Positions 50,589 through 58,624 of a stretch of 59,547 bases of DNA are shown in pieces. Every line of letters begins with the position of its first letter. Position 1 is the stretch's first letter. The stretch comes from Pseudomonadota bacterium (GTDB taxonomy: Bacteria > Bdellovibrionota_C > UBA2361 > OMII01), in the NCBI GenBank assembly GCA_026390555.1, contig JAPLFS010000025.1, positions 1 through 59,547 of the forward strand. The letters run 5' to 3'. The notes under the pieces were generated by a model. It did not search any database and had not been told where the DNA came from. It worked only from the letters and a program-made list of their open reading frames with translations. The position numbers were made by a program, and so were the translations under genes.

Positions 50589-51568
50589 CTTATCTCTTTT
50601 GTAGGATATACGATGGAAACTCCACCGACTCGCTGCTCAATATCTTGTAGCCACTCAGGCCTTAGCGCAAGCGGAAGTTCAAATTCAACCTTGCGTTGTT
50701 TGTATGGGTGATGGAATCGCAGCGCATATGAAACAAGCCGCAAGTCCTGCGCCTGCGCTCCTCCATATAGGGGATCTCCAACGATCGGCAGCCCCTCGGC
50801 CGCACAGTGTACCCTGATCTGATGGGTCCGTCCGGTTAACGGCTTGACCTGCAGTAACGCACGGCCCTCTAGGTTGTGATTATAGCTCTTAAGCAGAAGT
50901 ATCTTGGTATGCGCCAGATCCCCGCCCTCCTCAACAACCCTTCGTAGCACAGCATGTCGCCTATCCCTGCCTAGTGCATGCGTAATGTCGAGCTCCTGCC
51001 AAGCTGGAACGCCCCCTACCTCACAGAGGTAATACTTTTCAATGCTGCGTTTCTCGTACGCTTTTTGAAGGTGGCGATTCATACGATCTGAGAGCGAGAA
51101 TATTAATAATCCGGCAACAGCGGTATCGAGTCGTGAAGGTGTGTGAACCGCTCTTGCAAGGTGCGCTCTTAGGTAGCCAGCTAGATTAAAGCGCTGCTGA
51201 TCTCGCGCCGCCATCGTGGGCAATCCCGCTGGCTTATATGCGATCCCAAGATCCTCATCCATATAGACGATCATCTCGGGTGAGAACTGAGGATAGAAGC
51301 TCTCTGCCTCTGAGAGCGCGAATTTTGGCTCGTAATATTCGAGCTTACACGGCGCCAAGATCGGTGTATCTGGGTGTGCAGGAGCTCCCGCCACATAAAT
51401 ACCACCGAGCGCAAAGCGCTCGCTCCAACTACCTGGATCTATATGCTCAAGTCGCCTAGCCAGCTCCTCAATACAGGTAGCTGCATGCTGATTCTCTGCT
51501 GCTACATGCCAGACCCAGTAGCGACTAAAGAAGCTCGATTGTATACGATCTCTCTCGATTTCAGTCAT
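50585..51568 (-). CDS. RluA-family RNA pseudouridine synthase
   Basis: The 327-residue product has the RluA catalytic core: DLGIAYKPAGLPTMAA, VHTPSRLDTAVAGLLIFS with the catalytic Asp, RSIEKYYLCEV, and RTHQIRVHCAAEGLPIVGDPLYGG. The first 110 residues contain no S4 domain and read as an unfamiliar extension (ATCIEELARRLEHIDPGSW). The target could be 23S or tRNA uridines; it cannot be told from sequence. The gene overlaps the quinone oxidoreductase by 4 bp. Confidence 0.9.
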   Translation of the reverse strand: MTEIERDRIQSSFFSRYWVWHVAAENQHAATCIEELARRLEHIDPGSWSERFALGGIYVAGAPAHPDTPILAPCKLEYYEPKFALSEAESFYPQFSPEMIVYMDEDLGIAYKPAGLPTMAARDQQRFNLAGYLRAHLARAVHTPSRLDTAVAGLLIFSLSDRMNRHLQKAYEKRSIEKYYLCEVGGVPAWQELDITHALGRDRRHAVLRRVVEEGGDLAHTKILLLKSYNHNLEGRALLQVKPLTGRTHQIRVHCAAEGLPIVGDPLYGGAQAQDLRLVSYALRFHHPYKQRKVEFELPLALRPEWLQDIEQRVGGVSIVYPTKEIR

Positions 51569-51677
51569 TTATCGCACTTTTAAGCATTTTATGCGCCCCC
51601 GTCTAAGCTAACACACATAACGTTACCTGTGGGAGGCGGTCTCTTTAAAGGATTGCTTCAAAAATACCAGAATAGCG

Positions 51678-51718
51678 TAAACCTCTTGGAGGGCCAGCTT
51701 GGTCCTGCAAGGGGTTTA
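51678..51718 (+). promoter_or_regulatory. Long hairpin in the leader of the orphan 101-residue gene
   Basis: A 41-base inverted repeat has outer arms TAAACCTCTTG/CAAGGGGTTTA (one wobble), then inner arms GGGCCA/TGGTCC (one G-T pair) around GCT. It ends 46 bases before the ATG at 51765. It has no T tract. It could be a leader element or a terminator-like structure. Confidence 0.5.
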
Positions 51719-51764
51719 TGTCTAAACCTCCTAGTTCGAAGGCGCCATTGAAAAGGAGTTCAGC

Positions 51765-52070
51765 ATGGTGCGAGTTCAGGGCAGTAGGGTGTTGGTTCGT
51801 AACGGCATGTATCCCTGGGATAACGAGGAATTTCTCCTCGAAGATCTCTTCTCTTCTGCTGATCGAAAGCTTTCGAGCTTCTCGGTTGCTGGGGTTGAGT
51901 TCCAAGGAAATACGGCTGGTCTTTTCGTTGATTTTGGCGAGCATACACTCACCATCAACGGACTGACATTCGAACCGTACCGGAGAACCATGTTACTTAC
52001 TCGCCAAGGCGATAAGTATCAATGGACTCTCCTGCAGGATTCACGCATTGCTAATTCAGCTGCTGCGTGA
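51765..52070 (+). CDS. Orphan 101-residue protein
   Basis: A good ribosome site (AAAGGAG, 7 bases before) and a compact single frame support this gene. The 101-residue product is beta-rich: VRVQGSRVLVRNGMYPWDNEEFLLEDLF, FSVAGVEFQGNTAGLFVDFG and TINGLTFEPYRRTMLLTRQGDKYQWTLLQD. The alternation of polar and hydrophobic residues resembles a small beta-barrel. It has no signal peptide, membrane segment or Cys. It has its own leader hairpin and a strong inverted repeat after the stop. It lies between the pseudouridine synthase and the flagellar operon but is not in their strand. I recognise no family. Confidence 0.6.
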   Translation: MVRVQGSRVLVRNGMYPWDNEEFLLEDLFSSADRKLSSFSVAGVEFQGNTAGLFVDFGEHTLTINGLTFEPYRRTMLLTRQGDKYQWTLLQDSRIANSAAA

Positions 52071-52079
52071 TCGGATTTA

Positions 52080-52142
52080 GGGGGCAGTTTTCTGGTGGTT
52101 TTTATATTGATTCTCTAAGGTTTTCACCTCAGAGACTGCCCC
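52080..52142 (+). terminator. Inverted repeat after the orphan gene, possible terminator
   Basis: Arms GGGGGCAGT (starting at 52081) and ACTGCCCCC (ending near 52142) enclose about 45 bases. The loop holds a short TCTC/AGAG pair. It lies 10 bases after the stop at 52070 and about 12 bases before the flagellar motE-like gene's 3' end. It may terminate both transcripts. Confidence 0.5.
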
Positions 52143-52153
52143 CACCCTTTAAT

Positions 52154-52954
52154 TTAGATCGGCCTCTTACTTAAAAGATTCGTAAGCTCAAGGGCACGTT
52201 GTGCGTTCATAAGAGATAAGATCTGCCCCATGCGCTTCTCTGGCATACGTTCAATTAATGAAAGTGTTACCTGAATATCCAACTGTTCAAGCAGGTGCGC
52301 GGCCTCTGGTGGATTCATCGAACCGTACACATTCGCCAACTGTTCTAACTGACCGTTACGTTGCTTGTCCCCCTTATCGCGCTCCCCCTTAAGCCTCTCT
52401 GAGATCGCCTTTAGCTCCGTCAAACGACCGGTAAGATCTCTATTACGAGCTGTTGCCTCCAGCTCATGCTGTTCAAGGCGCGCACTCCTCTCCTCAAGCT
52501 CAACCCTGCGACTATCGAGAGCCGTAAGAACTTTAACCTCTTCCTTACTCCACTGTGGCCCCCTGGGTGCTGTGATAACGGCAGCTTGCGCAATCTCAAC
52601 TGTACTGACGCCACTGGCCTCAAAAGCAGAGAGCGTAATCTTTGCACAACAGAGCAGCCCAATCATCGTAACGGCGATCGCCTGTCCCTTCATAGTCCGC
52701 GTTTGGGCTGCAGAGGAGTTTCTTAGAGGTGCTAAATCATCAGCAGTTGTGGCATTTAAACTTGACGATCTATGGGTTGCATTGCTCTTAGTGGGCCGAG
52801 CTATCTGCCTAGCGGTCGCGCTGTTGGCCTCTGGACGTAGAGCTCCTGAGCGCTCGCCTGTGGTCTTATCACGGGCCTTCATTGTGTTCATGGCCTTGTT
52901 GAGGTCATCGTACAACTCTTGTGCCTGTTCCTTAGTTAATCTCTTCTCTGTCAT
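52154..52954 (-). CDS. motE: MotE-family flagellar chaperone/stator-associated protein
   Basis: The 266-residue product has a disordered N-terminal region rich in Thr, Ala, Ser and Arg. One membrane helix follows (AIAVTMIGLLCCAKITL), then a coiled coil (ELEERSARLEQHELEATARNRDLTGRL). The C-terminus is a MgtE_N-like domain: ANVYGSMNPPEAAHLLEQLDIQVTLSLIERMPEKRMGQIL. This order matches MotE, which stabilises MotC or helps build the stator. It follows fliJ by 14 bp, the usual place for motE. The N-terminal linker of about 100 residues is longer than in typical MotE. Confidence 0.75.
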   Translation of the reverse strand: MTEKRLTKEQAQELYDDLNKAMNTMKARDKTTGERSGALRPEANSATARQIARPTKSNATHRSSSLNATTADDLAPLRNSSAAQTRTMKGQAIAVTMIGLLCCAKITLSAFEASGVSTVEIAQAAVITAPRGPQWSKEEVKVLTALDSRRVELEERSARLEQHELEATARNRDLTGRLTELKAISERLKGERDKGDKQRNGQLEQLANVYGSMNPPEAAHLLEQLDIQVTLSLIERMPEKRMGQILSLMNAQRALELTNLLSKRPI

Positions 52955-52968
52955 AGAAATACTCTCTA

Positions 52969-53412
52969 TTAATCTCTGCTGCCAATCCCTTGGCCAATCC
53001 GTTGTATGGCAAGCTCATCAAGTTGCCTGCCATCTTCTTTGAGCTGCTGCTCCGTGTACTCCTCTCGTCTCTTCTGGCGCAACATCTCAAGCGCCTTAGC
53101 CTCCTTACTGGCCTCAATGTAACGCTCCTTGACCTCCTCAACCTGCTTGATAGCAGCAGCAACCCGTTGTTGCTGCTGTTCCATAAGCTGTTTAAGACGG
53201 ACGCTGTAGTCACCAAACATCACAAGCTCACTAGCAGAATATGTGCCACCCTCTTCTATCTTTATTTTGAGGGATTCCTGCTCTAACCTAGCTAAAACCT
53301 GCAACTCATCATCACGTTCATGATTTTTACGGACAAGTTCTTGACGCAACTCGTCACGGAACTGCTCCCTAATATCTAGCACCCGCTGCAACCTAAATGA
53401 AAAGCGTCGCAT
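52969..53412 (-). CDS. fliJ: Flagellar export chaperone FliJ
   Basis: FliJ is the stalk of the flagellar type III ATPase and helps recycle export chaperones. The 147-residue product is one long coiled coil rich in Arg, Glu, Gln and Leu: FSFRLQRVLDIREQFRDELRQEL, then RLEQESLKIKIEE and VEEVKERYIEASKEAKALEMLRQKRREEY. The 'L..VL..R...E' start is typical. The order fliH-fliI-fliJ and the length confirm it. It is followed by motE after 14 bp. Confidence 0.88.
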   Translation of the reverse strand: MRRFSFRLQRVLDIREQFRDELRQELVRKNHERDDELQVLARLEQESLKIKIEEGGTYSASELVMFGDYSVRLKQLMEQQQQRVAAAIKQVEEVKERYIEASKEAKALEMLRQKRREEYTEQQLKEDGRQLDELAIQRIGQGIGSRD

Positions 53413-53415
53413 ACA

Positions 53416-54726
53416 TTATCCCTGTAGGATCTGCCCCATTGCGAGCCAGCTCTGTTGCAGAGATACCGGTACATCTGTTCCCTGTTTAAGGAATTCCTGA
53501 ACCCGCTCGATGCGCTGTACAGCCCGATCAACTTTCGGATTCTGCCCAGGTTTATAGGCACCGATAGTGATCAGATCCTCTGTATCCTGATAAGAAGCTA
53601 TCATCTCACGTATCTCATTCGCCATTTTGCTGACCTCGGGGTCAACGATATCACTCATTACGCGCGAGATACTCTGTAGCACATCGATCGCTGGATAGTG
53701 TCCACGCCCAGCTAATCGACGACTGAGAACGATGTGGCCATCCAGGATACCCCGCACGGCATCGGCTACCGGCTCGTTCATATCATCGCCCTCAACGAGC
53801 ACGGTGTATAATCCGGTAATACTGCCAGCTCCTTCACACGTTCCGGCACGCTCAAGAAGTTTTGGTAACATCGCAAACACCGAAGGGGTGTAGCCACGCG
53901 TGCTTGGTGGCTCCCCTGCCGCGAGTCCTACTTCACGTTGCGCCATGGCCAGGCGGGTAACTGAGTCTACCATCAGGTTAACATTCTTTCCCTGGTCCCT
54001 AAAGAACTCGGCTATCGCTGTGGCAAGAAACGCCGCACGAATACGCAGCAGCGCTGATTGATTTCCGGTAGCAACTATCACAACCGACCGTGCTAGCCCC
54101 TCTGGCCCAAGGTCACGCTCAATAAATTCACGCACCTCTCGACCTCGCTCTCCCACAAGCGCAATCACGTTTACATCACTCCTTGAGTGTTGCGCCACCA
54201 TGCCCAGCAGGGTGGATTTTCCAACCCCCGAGCCCGCCATAATCCCGATACGTTGCCCCTTTCCTACAGTTAACAATCCATTCATCGCCTTGATACCGAG
54301 ATCAAGGGGCTCCGTAATACGTACTCGTGACACGGGATTAGGTGGATCCCGATAAAGCGGAACGACCTGCTCCATCAGAGGGAGTTCACGTCCATCAAGG
54401 GGATTTCCTAGAGCATCGATGACACGCCCCTGTAGCTGATTCGATACCCGCACATTGCAATTTCCTTCAACCGCGGTAATACAAAATCCTGGCGCTATGC
54501 CCTGCGTCTCTCCAAAGGGCATAAGGAGCACCCTATTACTGCGAAAGCCGATCACTTGGGCCTGCACTGACTGCGCACCGTTCTTGATAGTAACGTGAGA
54601 ACCGACTGGGACCTGCGGTCCGGAGCCCTCTATCAACAACCCTCGAATATCCGTAACCTTGCCCCGCAATTCAAATAGGCTGGAGCGCTGCACTATCTCC
54701 CCTGCTCGATCAAAGATAGTATCCAT
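53416..54726 (-). CDS. fliI: Flagellum-specific ATP synthase
   Basis: FliI powers export of flagellar proteins. The 436-residue product has Walker A GIMAGSGVGKSTLLG, the switch and adenine region ALVGERGREVREFI, and Walker B LMVDSVTRLAMAQREVGLAAGEPP. FAMLPKLLERAG follows with GSITGLYTVLVEGDDMNEPVADAVRGILDGHIVLSR. These are hallmarks of the FliI/SctN family. The start ATG overlaps the fliH stop by one base (TAATG), and fliJ follows closely. Confidence 0.96.
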   Translation of the reverse strand: MDTIFDRAGEIVQRSSLFELRGKVTDIRGLLIEGSGPQVPVGSHVTIKNGAQSVQAQVIGFRSNRVLLMPFGETQGIAPGFCITAVEGNCNVRVSNQLQGRVIDALGNPLDGRELPLMEQVVPLYRDPPNPVSRVRITEPLDLGIKAMNGLLTVGKGQRIGIMAGSGVGKSTLLGMVAQHSRSDVNVIALVGERGREVREFIERDLGPEGLARSVVIVATGNQSALLRIRAAFLATAIAEFFRDQGKNVNLMVDSVTRLAMAQREVGLAAGEPPSTRGYTPSVFAMLPKLLERAGTCEGAGSITGLYTVLVEGDDMNEPVADAVRGILDGHIVLSRRLAGRGHYPAIDVLQSISRVMSDIVDPEVSKMANEIREMIASYQDTEDLITIGAYKPGQNPKVDRAVQRIERVQEFLKQGTDVPVSLQQSWLAMGQILQG

Positions 54727-55586
54727 TACCCCTCTCCGCGAGTTACTAATATCTGAGCACGGATCCGCTCCCAGGCCTGCTCAAGATTAAGATCTACCTC
54801 GCCCCCTGTCGTAACAACCACACAACCGATATGAATAGAATCGTCGGCTTCAAAGCTCCAGGCTGCATCGCTTTCTGCGCCCAGTGCAGCCGGTTTTATA
54901 TTTTGAAGAAACTCGAAGTCCCGTGTACCAACACGAATATGCTTAATTTGCGCACTACCTGAAAGAGCTATCGCCTCCTTTACAATCGGAAGGATATAAT
55001 CAGAGGAGCTCTCAACCACAGAACCGATTAGCTTGCGCGCTATTAATAGCGCCAACTCAGCAGCCTTCTGCTCGGTCGTTGTAAGGCTCTCTGAGATCTG
55101 CACACGCATATCATCAAGGGTGGTGCTTAGCCTTGCTTCAAGCGCCTTCAGGTTTTCTTCTGCCTCAGTACGTGCAGAGTTCCTGCCCTCTTCCAATCCG
55201 CGCGTATATGACCCCTGAATCAGCGCTGCCTGTTCTGCCAGCTCCCTCTGTTTACGCTGCTCCTCTAGCTGCTCCTCTCTTACTCGCAACTCTAGCTCTC
55301 GTGCCGCCGCGTCAACATCCTGCTGTTGACATTGAAACGCATCCACACCCCCCCATTCGGGGCCATTGTTAGCGGGCATAATCCCGCTATAGTCCTCAAA
55401 CATCGGATCGCGTAAGCGCTGCTTGGTACTCAAGGTCTCGGCCTGCAGTGGGGCGAACCCACTACTCCCTAGCTTCTCCTCATTCAAAACGAGCCAAGTT
55501 GTTTGAACATATGGCGTGGGCTCGTACGGTGATATCGTTTCCTCATCGTTCGACCCTCTTTCTGTAGCTTCAGATACTATGTCCAC
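54726..55586 (-). CDS. fliH: Flagellar assembly protein FliH
   Basis: FliH regulates FliI and links it to the C ring. The 286-residue product has a disordered N-terminus. A long coiled coil follows (ARELELRVREEQLEEQRKQRELAEQAAL, then GLEEGRNSARTEAEENLKAL), then a C-terminal domain with the family pattern QKAAELALLIARKLIGSVVESSSDYILPIVKEAI and GCVVVTTGGEVDLNLEQAWERI. It follows fliF with a gap of 2 bp; fliG, which normally lies between them, is absent. The first ~90 residues have no match to known FliH. Confidence 0.85.
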   Translation of the reverse strand: MDIVSEATERGSNDEETISPYEPTPYVQTTWLVLNEEKLGSSGFAPLQAETLSTKQRLRDPMFEDYSGIMPANNGPEWGGVDAFQCQQQDVDAAARELELRVREEQLEEQRKQRELAEQAALIQGSYTRGLEEGRNSARTEAEENLKALEARLSTTLDDMRVQISESLTTTEQKAAELALLIARKLIGSVVESSSDYILPIVKEAIALSGSAQIKHIRVGTRDFEFLQNIKPAALGAESDAAWSFEADDSIHIGCVVVTTGGEVDLNLEQAWERIRAQILVTRGEG

Positions 55587-55588
55587 TA

Positions 55589-57286
55589 TTATAGCCTACC
55601 GTCATTAATCCAATATCTGATCAGAAGTGCCGCCTGTTGTGGATTCTCCTTCACAAGTCTTGAGCTTTCCGCCATAATCTCTCCTAGCTGTTCAAGATCT
55701 ATGCTAGAGTCTAGATCATACAGCCCTCCACCTCCTCTACTAGCACCGGAAGCACCCCTTTCTCCGCTCGTCTCTATCCCAGCACTAAGCTTTGATTCGG
55801 CCTCTTGAACTCCGCTAGGAAGAAGCCGCGCAAGATTAACTTCAGGCTCGTTACTAGTTGTAAGAAATTTAACCATCGGACGGATAACAACAAAGACAAA
55901 GAGCAGTAGCGCCAATATCGGTACCGCCATGGCTCCGAAGCGATAGATCATATTAAGCTGATCTGCCTTTTCAAGCTCAACCGCAAGACCTTCATCCGGT
56001 GTATAAAACGGAACATTTTCAACCGTTACAACGTCTCCACGGCTAGTATCATATCCGATCGCTGACTTAACTATCCCCTCAACCTGGCTCATCATCTCCT
56101 GAGAGATGGCTTTGTAATCCTTAGTAGTTTTGCCGTTGGGCTTTCCATCGGCACCGAGCTCAGGTATCTCTGTGTACTTTCCATCGATCAAAACAGCGGC
56201 TGATAAGCGCACTAATTTGCCCCGTGCTTGTGAGCTTTTAACGATTGCTCGCGACACTTCAAAGTTTTTAACCCTCTCTTTACGCATGTTCTGCTCAGCA
56301 CCTGCATCTGGAGAGGCGAGAAGTTTTGGATCGTTTGATAGGTTGCTTACCGTGCCCGGTACACCGCCACGCGCTCCAGACCCCGCGCCTTCTTCGATAC
56401 TGCGCTCTGAACGCACCACCTGTCCGCCTGGATCATAACTCTCCTCCTCTCGCTCATTCGAAGAGAAGTCTAGGTCGGCAGTTACTCGCGCTACAACTCG
56501 GCTTGGTCCAAGGACCTTAGCAAGCATCGCCTCAATCCGCTGCGTATAGCCCTTCTCAACCTCACGCGCATACTGCAATCTGGTAGCGTCTGCTCCTAAG
56601 TCATCACCATCAGCCTCTTTTGGAGTAAGCAGGTTTCCGAATACATCTATGATGGTAATGTTCTCAGATTTTAGTCCCTCGACGCCGTTGGCAACAAAGT
56701 TAGTGATCCCTAGGATCTGCTTCTTGTCTAGCTCTGCTCCGGCACGGAGCTTTAAGAGCACAGAGGCAGATGGCTCCTGTGCGTTCTTTGCAAAGATAGT
56801 TTTTTCAGGTTGTGAGATATGAACACGGGCTGAAACAACTGACTCAAGCGCCATGATGGTGCGCTCAAGCTCGCCCTGCAGTGCCCTCTGCTTTTTAATC
56901 ACCTCACCAAGTGTTGTCGTCGCAAAACTAGTTCCGTCGAAGAGTTCAAAGCCAACGCTGCCCGTCTTTGGAATCCCCTCAGAAGCAAGGCTAAGGCGGA
57001 GCTCATGCACAGACTCTGGAGGAGATACTGATATTGTGCTCCCCTCGACTCGATAAGCGGCCTTAAGGTCCTTAAGGCGCTCAACAACGGCTGCGGCATC
57101 ACCCGAACTGAGGTCCGAATAAAGCACGGTGTAATCGGGCCGTGTGGCCAACTTCGATACGTACACTATCGCTGAGATTGAAAAAACAAGCAGGAATGGA
57201 AACAGTACCTTCTGGGCAAGCGGAAGCTTAAAATAGCCTGCAAATAAATTTGAAAGAACAGCCTTTGGATCAAGCGTTGGTGCCAC
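55589..57286 (-). CDS. fliF: Flagellar MS-ring protein FliF
   Basis: FliF forms the MS ring in the inner membrane. The 565-residue product has an N-terminal membrane helix (VLFPFLLVFSISAIVYVSKLA). The ring-building motifs follow: YTVLYSDLSSGDAAAVVERLKDLKAAYRV, LASEGIPKTGSVGFELFDG and RVHISQPEKTIFAKN. A beta-collar region and a second membrane helix (MAVPILALLLFVFVVIRP) come next. The C-terminal tail (QLGEIMAESSRLVKENPQQAALLIRYWINDGRL) is the FliG-binding region, so a FliG partner must exist elsewhere. fliE lies 18 bp upstream. Confidence 0.95.
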   Translation of the reverse strand: MAPTLDPKAVLSNLFAGYFKLPLAQKVLFPFLLVFSISAIVYVSKLATRPDYTVLYSDLSSGDAAAVVERLKDLKAAYRVEGSTISVSPPESVHELRLSLASEGIPKTGSVGFELFDGTSFATTTLGEVIKKQRALQGELERTIMALESVVSARVHISQPEKTIFAKNAQEPSASVLLKLRAGAELDKKQILGITNFVANGVEGLKSENITIIDVFGNLLTPKEADGDDLGADATRLQYAREVEKGYTQRIEAMLAKVLGPSRVVARVTADLDFSSNEREEESYDPGGQVVRSERSIEEGAGSGARGGVPGTVSNLSNDPKLLASPDAGAEQNMRKERVKNFEVSRAIVKSSQARGKLVRLSAAVLIDGKYTEIPELGADGKPNGKTTKDYKAISQEMMSQVEGIVKSAIGYDTSRGDVVTVENVPFYTPDEGLAVELEKADQLNMIYRFGAMAVPILALLLFVFVVIRPMVKFLTTSNEPEVNLARLLPSGVQEAESKLSAGIETSGERGASGASRGGGGLYDLDSSIDLEQLGEIMAESSRLVKENPQQAALLIRYWINDGRL

Positions 57287-57304
57287 AAAACCTCATTAAT
57301 GTAA

Positions 57305-57622
57305 TCAAACTTGTGTTCGGATAACTTCTTCGTATGCTCGGATAATCTTGCCACGAATTGCTGACATAAGTTGGAAAGCTACGTCGGCCTTCTCAAGGGC
57401 TACCATCGCACTATGCGGTGTTACCCCATCTTTCTTCAGAGTTAAGCCCTCTATCTGTTGGTCAGCTTCGGTCTGCATCTCATTGACCTCCTTGAGTGCG
57501 TTCTCAAGCATATCAGCGAAACCACCGCCCTTCTCCGACCCAGCTTTCTCTGTAGATTTTGGAGAGATCTCCTTAATCTCTGGAAGCTGTTGAAATGACC
57601 CCTGTATTCCCTGTATCGACAT
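57305..57622 (-). CDS. fliE: Flagellar hook-basal body protein FliE
   Basis: FliE sits between the MS ring and the rod. The 105-residue product has the family pattern FADMLENALKEVNEMQTEADQQI, then VALEKADVAFQLMSAIRGKIIRAYEEVIRTQV. The C-terminal helical QLMxxIRxKxxxAYxEVxRxxV motif is diagnostic. It lies 18 bp upstream of fliF and 13 bp after flgC. Confidence 0.93.
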   Translation of the reverse strand: MSIQGIQGSFQQLPEIKEISPKSTEKAGSEKGGGFADMLENALKEVNEMQTEADQQIEGLTLKKDGVTPHSAMVALEKADVAFQLMSAIRGKIIRAYEEVIRTQV

Positions 57623-57635
57623 AATTCTCTACCTT

Positions 57636-58064
57636 CTAAGCTTGCGTCAGAATCCTACTAGCCTCGTTTTGCATACTACGGGCCGTCTCTACCGCCGTAA
57701 CATTTGCTTGATACAGCCGACTCGCTGACATCAGATCTGTCATGGTCGTAACTACATTAATATTCGGATAAGCAACGTACCCCTGCTGGTCAGCGTCCGG
57801 ATGTCCCGGTTGATAGACAAGGCGCGCAGGCGCGCTATCTTCTACTACCGCTGAAACCATCGGTTTTTTAAGTGTCATTCGTTCTAGGGAGTCGGAAAAG
57901 CTTCCAGGAATATCCTTGGCAACCTGCACAACGTCCCTGCGTTTGTACGGTCCACCCTCTGGGGTGTTAGTTGTCTCAGCGTTTGCGATATTGGAGGCGA
58001 GTACGTTTACTCGCAACCTAGCTGCAGCCATTCCACTTGCAAGAACCTCAAGAGCATTAAACAT
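57636..58064 (-). CDS. flgC: Flagellar proximal rod protein FlgC
   Basis: The 142-residue product starts with the rod signature LASGMAAARLRVNVLASNIANAETT. The middle has YKRRDVVQV and GYVAYPNINVVTTMTDLMSASRLYQAN, and it ends with a C-terminal helix (TARSMQNEASRILTQA). The 'ANAxTT' and 'YxxNV' motifs and length (family about 135-145) confirm it. It lies 3 bp after flgB. Confidence 0.95.
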   Translation of the reverse strand: MFNALEVLASGMAAARLRVNVLASNIANAETTNTPEGGPYKRRDVVQVAKDIPGSFSDSLERMTLKKPMVSAVVEDSAPARLVYQPGHPDADQQGYVAYPNINVVTTMTDLMSASRLYQANVTAVETARSMQNEASRILTQA

Positions 58065-58067
58065 AGC

Positions 58068-58472
58068 TTACCTTCCATCCCGTATCGCCGTGCGAAGTAA
58101 TCCGATCTGCCTTCGGATTAACCGCGCTGCGTTTGTATAGTCACCGCTATTTTGAGCTAATCGCCCCATCTGCAGATCTATATCTACGTTATTGCCATCG
58201 GCCTTGGTTGTTCCGGAGGCGTCATCTACAAATCCAGCCGATTGATTGTTAGCTATCTCCATATGTCTAGAGTCGGTGTGCGCCATCCTGCCACTAGTTT
58301 GAGAGAATGCTTTCTCAAGCTCCTTACCGAACGTCACCTCGACTGCGCGATACTTCGGCGTTTCGGCGTTTGCAACGTTTGCGGATATAGCCTGGTTTCT
58401 CTTCCAGCTCAGATCCATCGCCTTGTTCAGGCCAGTCACGGTACGGTCAAAGATTGAGTCAATAAAACGCAT
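58068..58472 (-). CDS. flgB: Flagellar proximal rod protein FlgB
   Basis: FlgB is the first rod component. The 134-residue product starts LNKAMDLSWKRNQAISANVANAETPKYRAVEVTFG, a variant of the family's 'R...ianNiANa.TPgY.a.d' motif. The C-terminus GNNVDIDLQMGRLAQNSGDYTNAARLIRRQIGLLRTAI matches the family's 'GN.V..e.Em..l..n...Y......l......l..ai'. It is the first gene of the flagellar operon, with a strong -35 at 58557 upstream. Confidence 0.94.
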   Translation of the reverse strand: MRFIDSIFDRTVTGLNKAMDLSWKRNQAISANVANAETPKYRAVEVTFGKELEKAFSQTSGRMAHTDSRHMEIANNQSAGFVDDASGTTKADGNNVDIDLQMGRLAQNSGDYTNAARLIRRQIGLLRTAIRDGR

Positions 58473-58532
58473 ATAATCACCTCTGCTGAGGCTTGCGCTG
58501 CAAGATGTATGCTAAGGTGGCACACAGTACTA

Positions 58533-58562
58533 TCGATATGTTAGGTCGGTTTTGGATGTCAA
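58533..58562 (-). promoter_or_regulatory. Promoter for the flagellar operon
   Basis: On the minus strand, TTGACA (58557-58562), a perfect -35, and TATCGA (58533-58538) are 18 bp apart, about 60 bp before the flgB start. This is a sigma-70 type match. No convincing sigma-28 or sigma-54 site is visible nearby. The repeat copy C lies just upstream. Confidence 0.5.
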
Positions 58563-58568
58563 TTGTGT

Positions 58569-58621
58569 GACATCCTGCGTGATTACCCCGATTTGCTGCG
58601 CTAATCGACCCCTGAGGGGTT
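58569..58621 (-). repeat. Compound palindromic repeat, copy C (partial)
   Basis: On the minus strand this has the first hairpin (arms ACCCCT/AGGGGT, 58609-58621) followed by a diverged second module (CGATTAGC, then GCAAATCG, around GCA). The start of the third module is also present (GGGGTAATCACGC). The later modules are missing. It lies 3 bp after the mtgA stop on the same strand and just upstream of the flgB promoter. It might end the mtgA transcript. Confidence 0.65.
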
Positions 58622-58624
58622 ATG

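Noticed and set aside
51645-51966. Several alternative ORFs on both strands over the orphan gene at 51765
   Set aside because: None has a ribosome site as good as the 51765 frame. They span the leader hairpin, where arms in inverse orientation would be translated.
52365-53042. 225-residue ORF antisense to the motE-like gene and fliJ
   Set aside because: It is hydrophobic only because it reads the complement of coiled-coil and Arg-rich codons; the minus-strand genes fit the flagellar operon.
55586-55589. A missed fliG hidden between fliF and fliH
   Set aside because: Only two bases separate fliF and fliH, and neither contains FliG-like domains, so the absence is real in this window.
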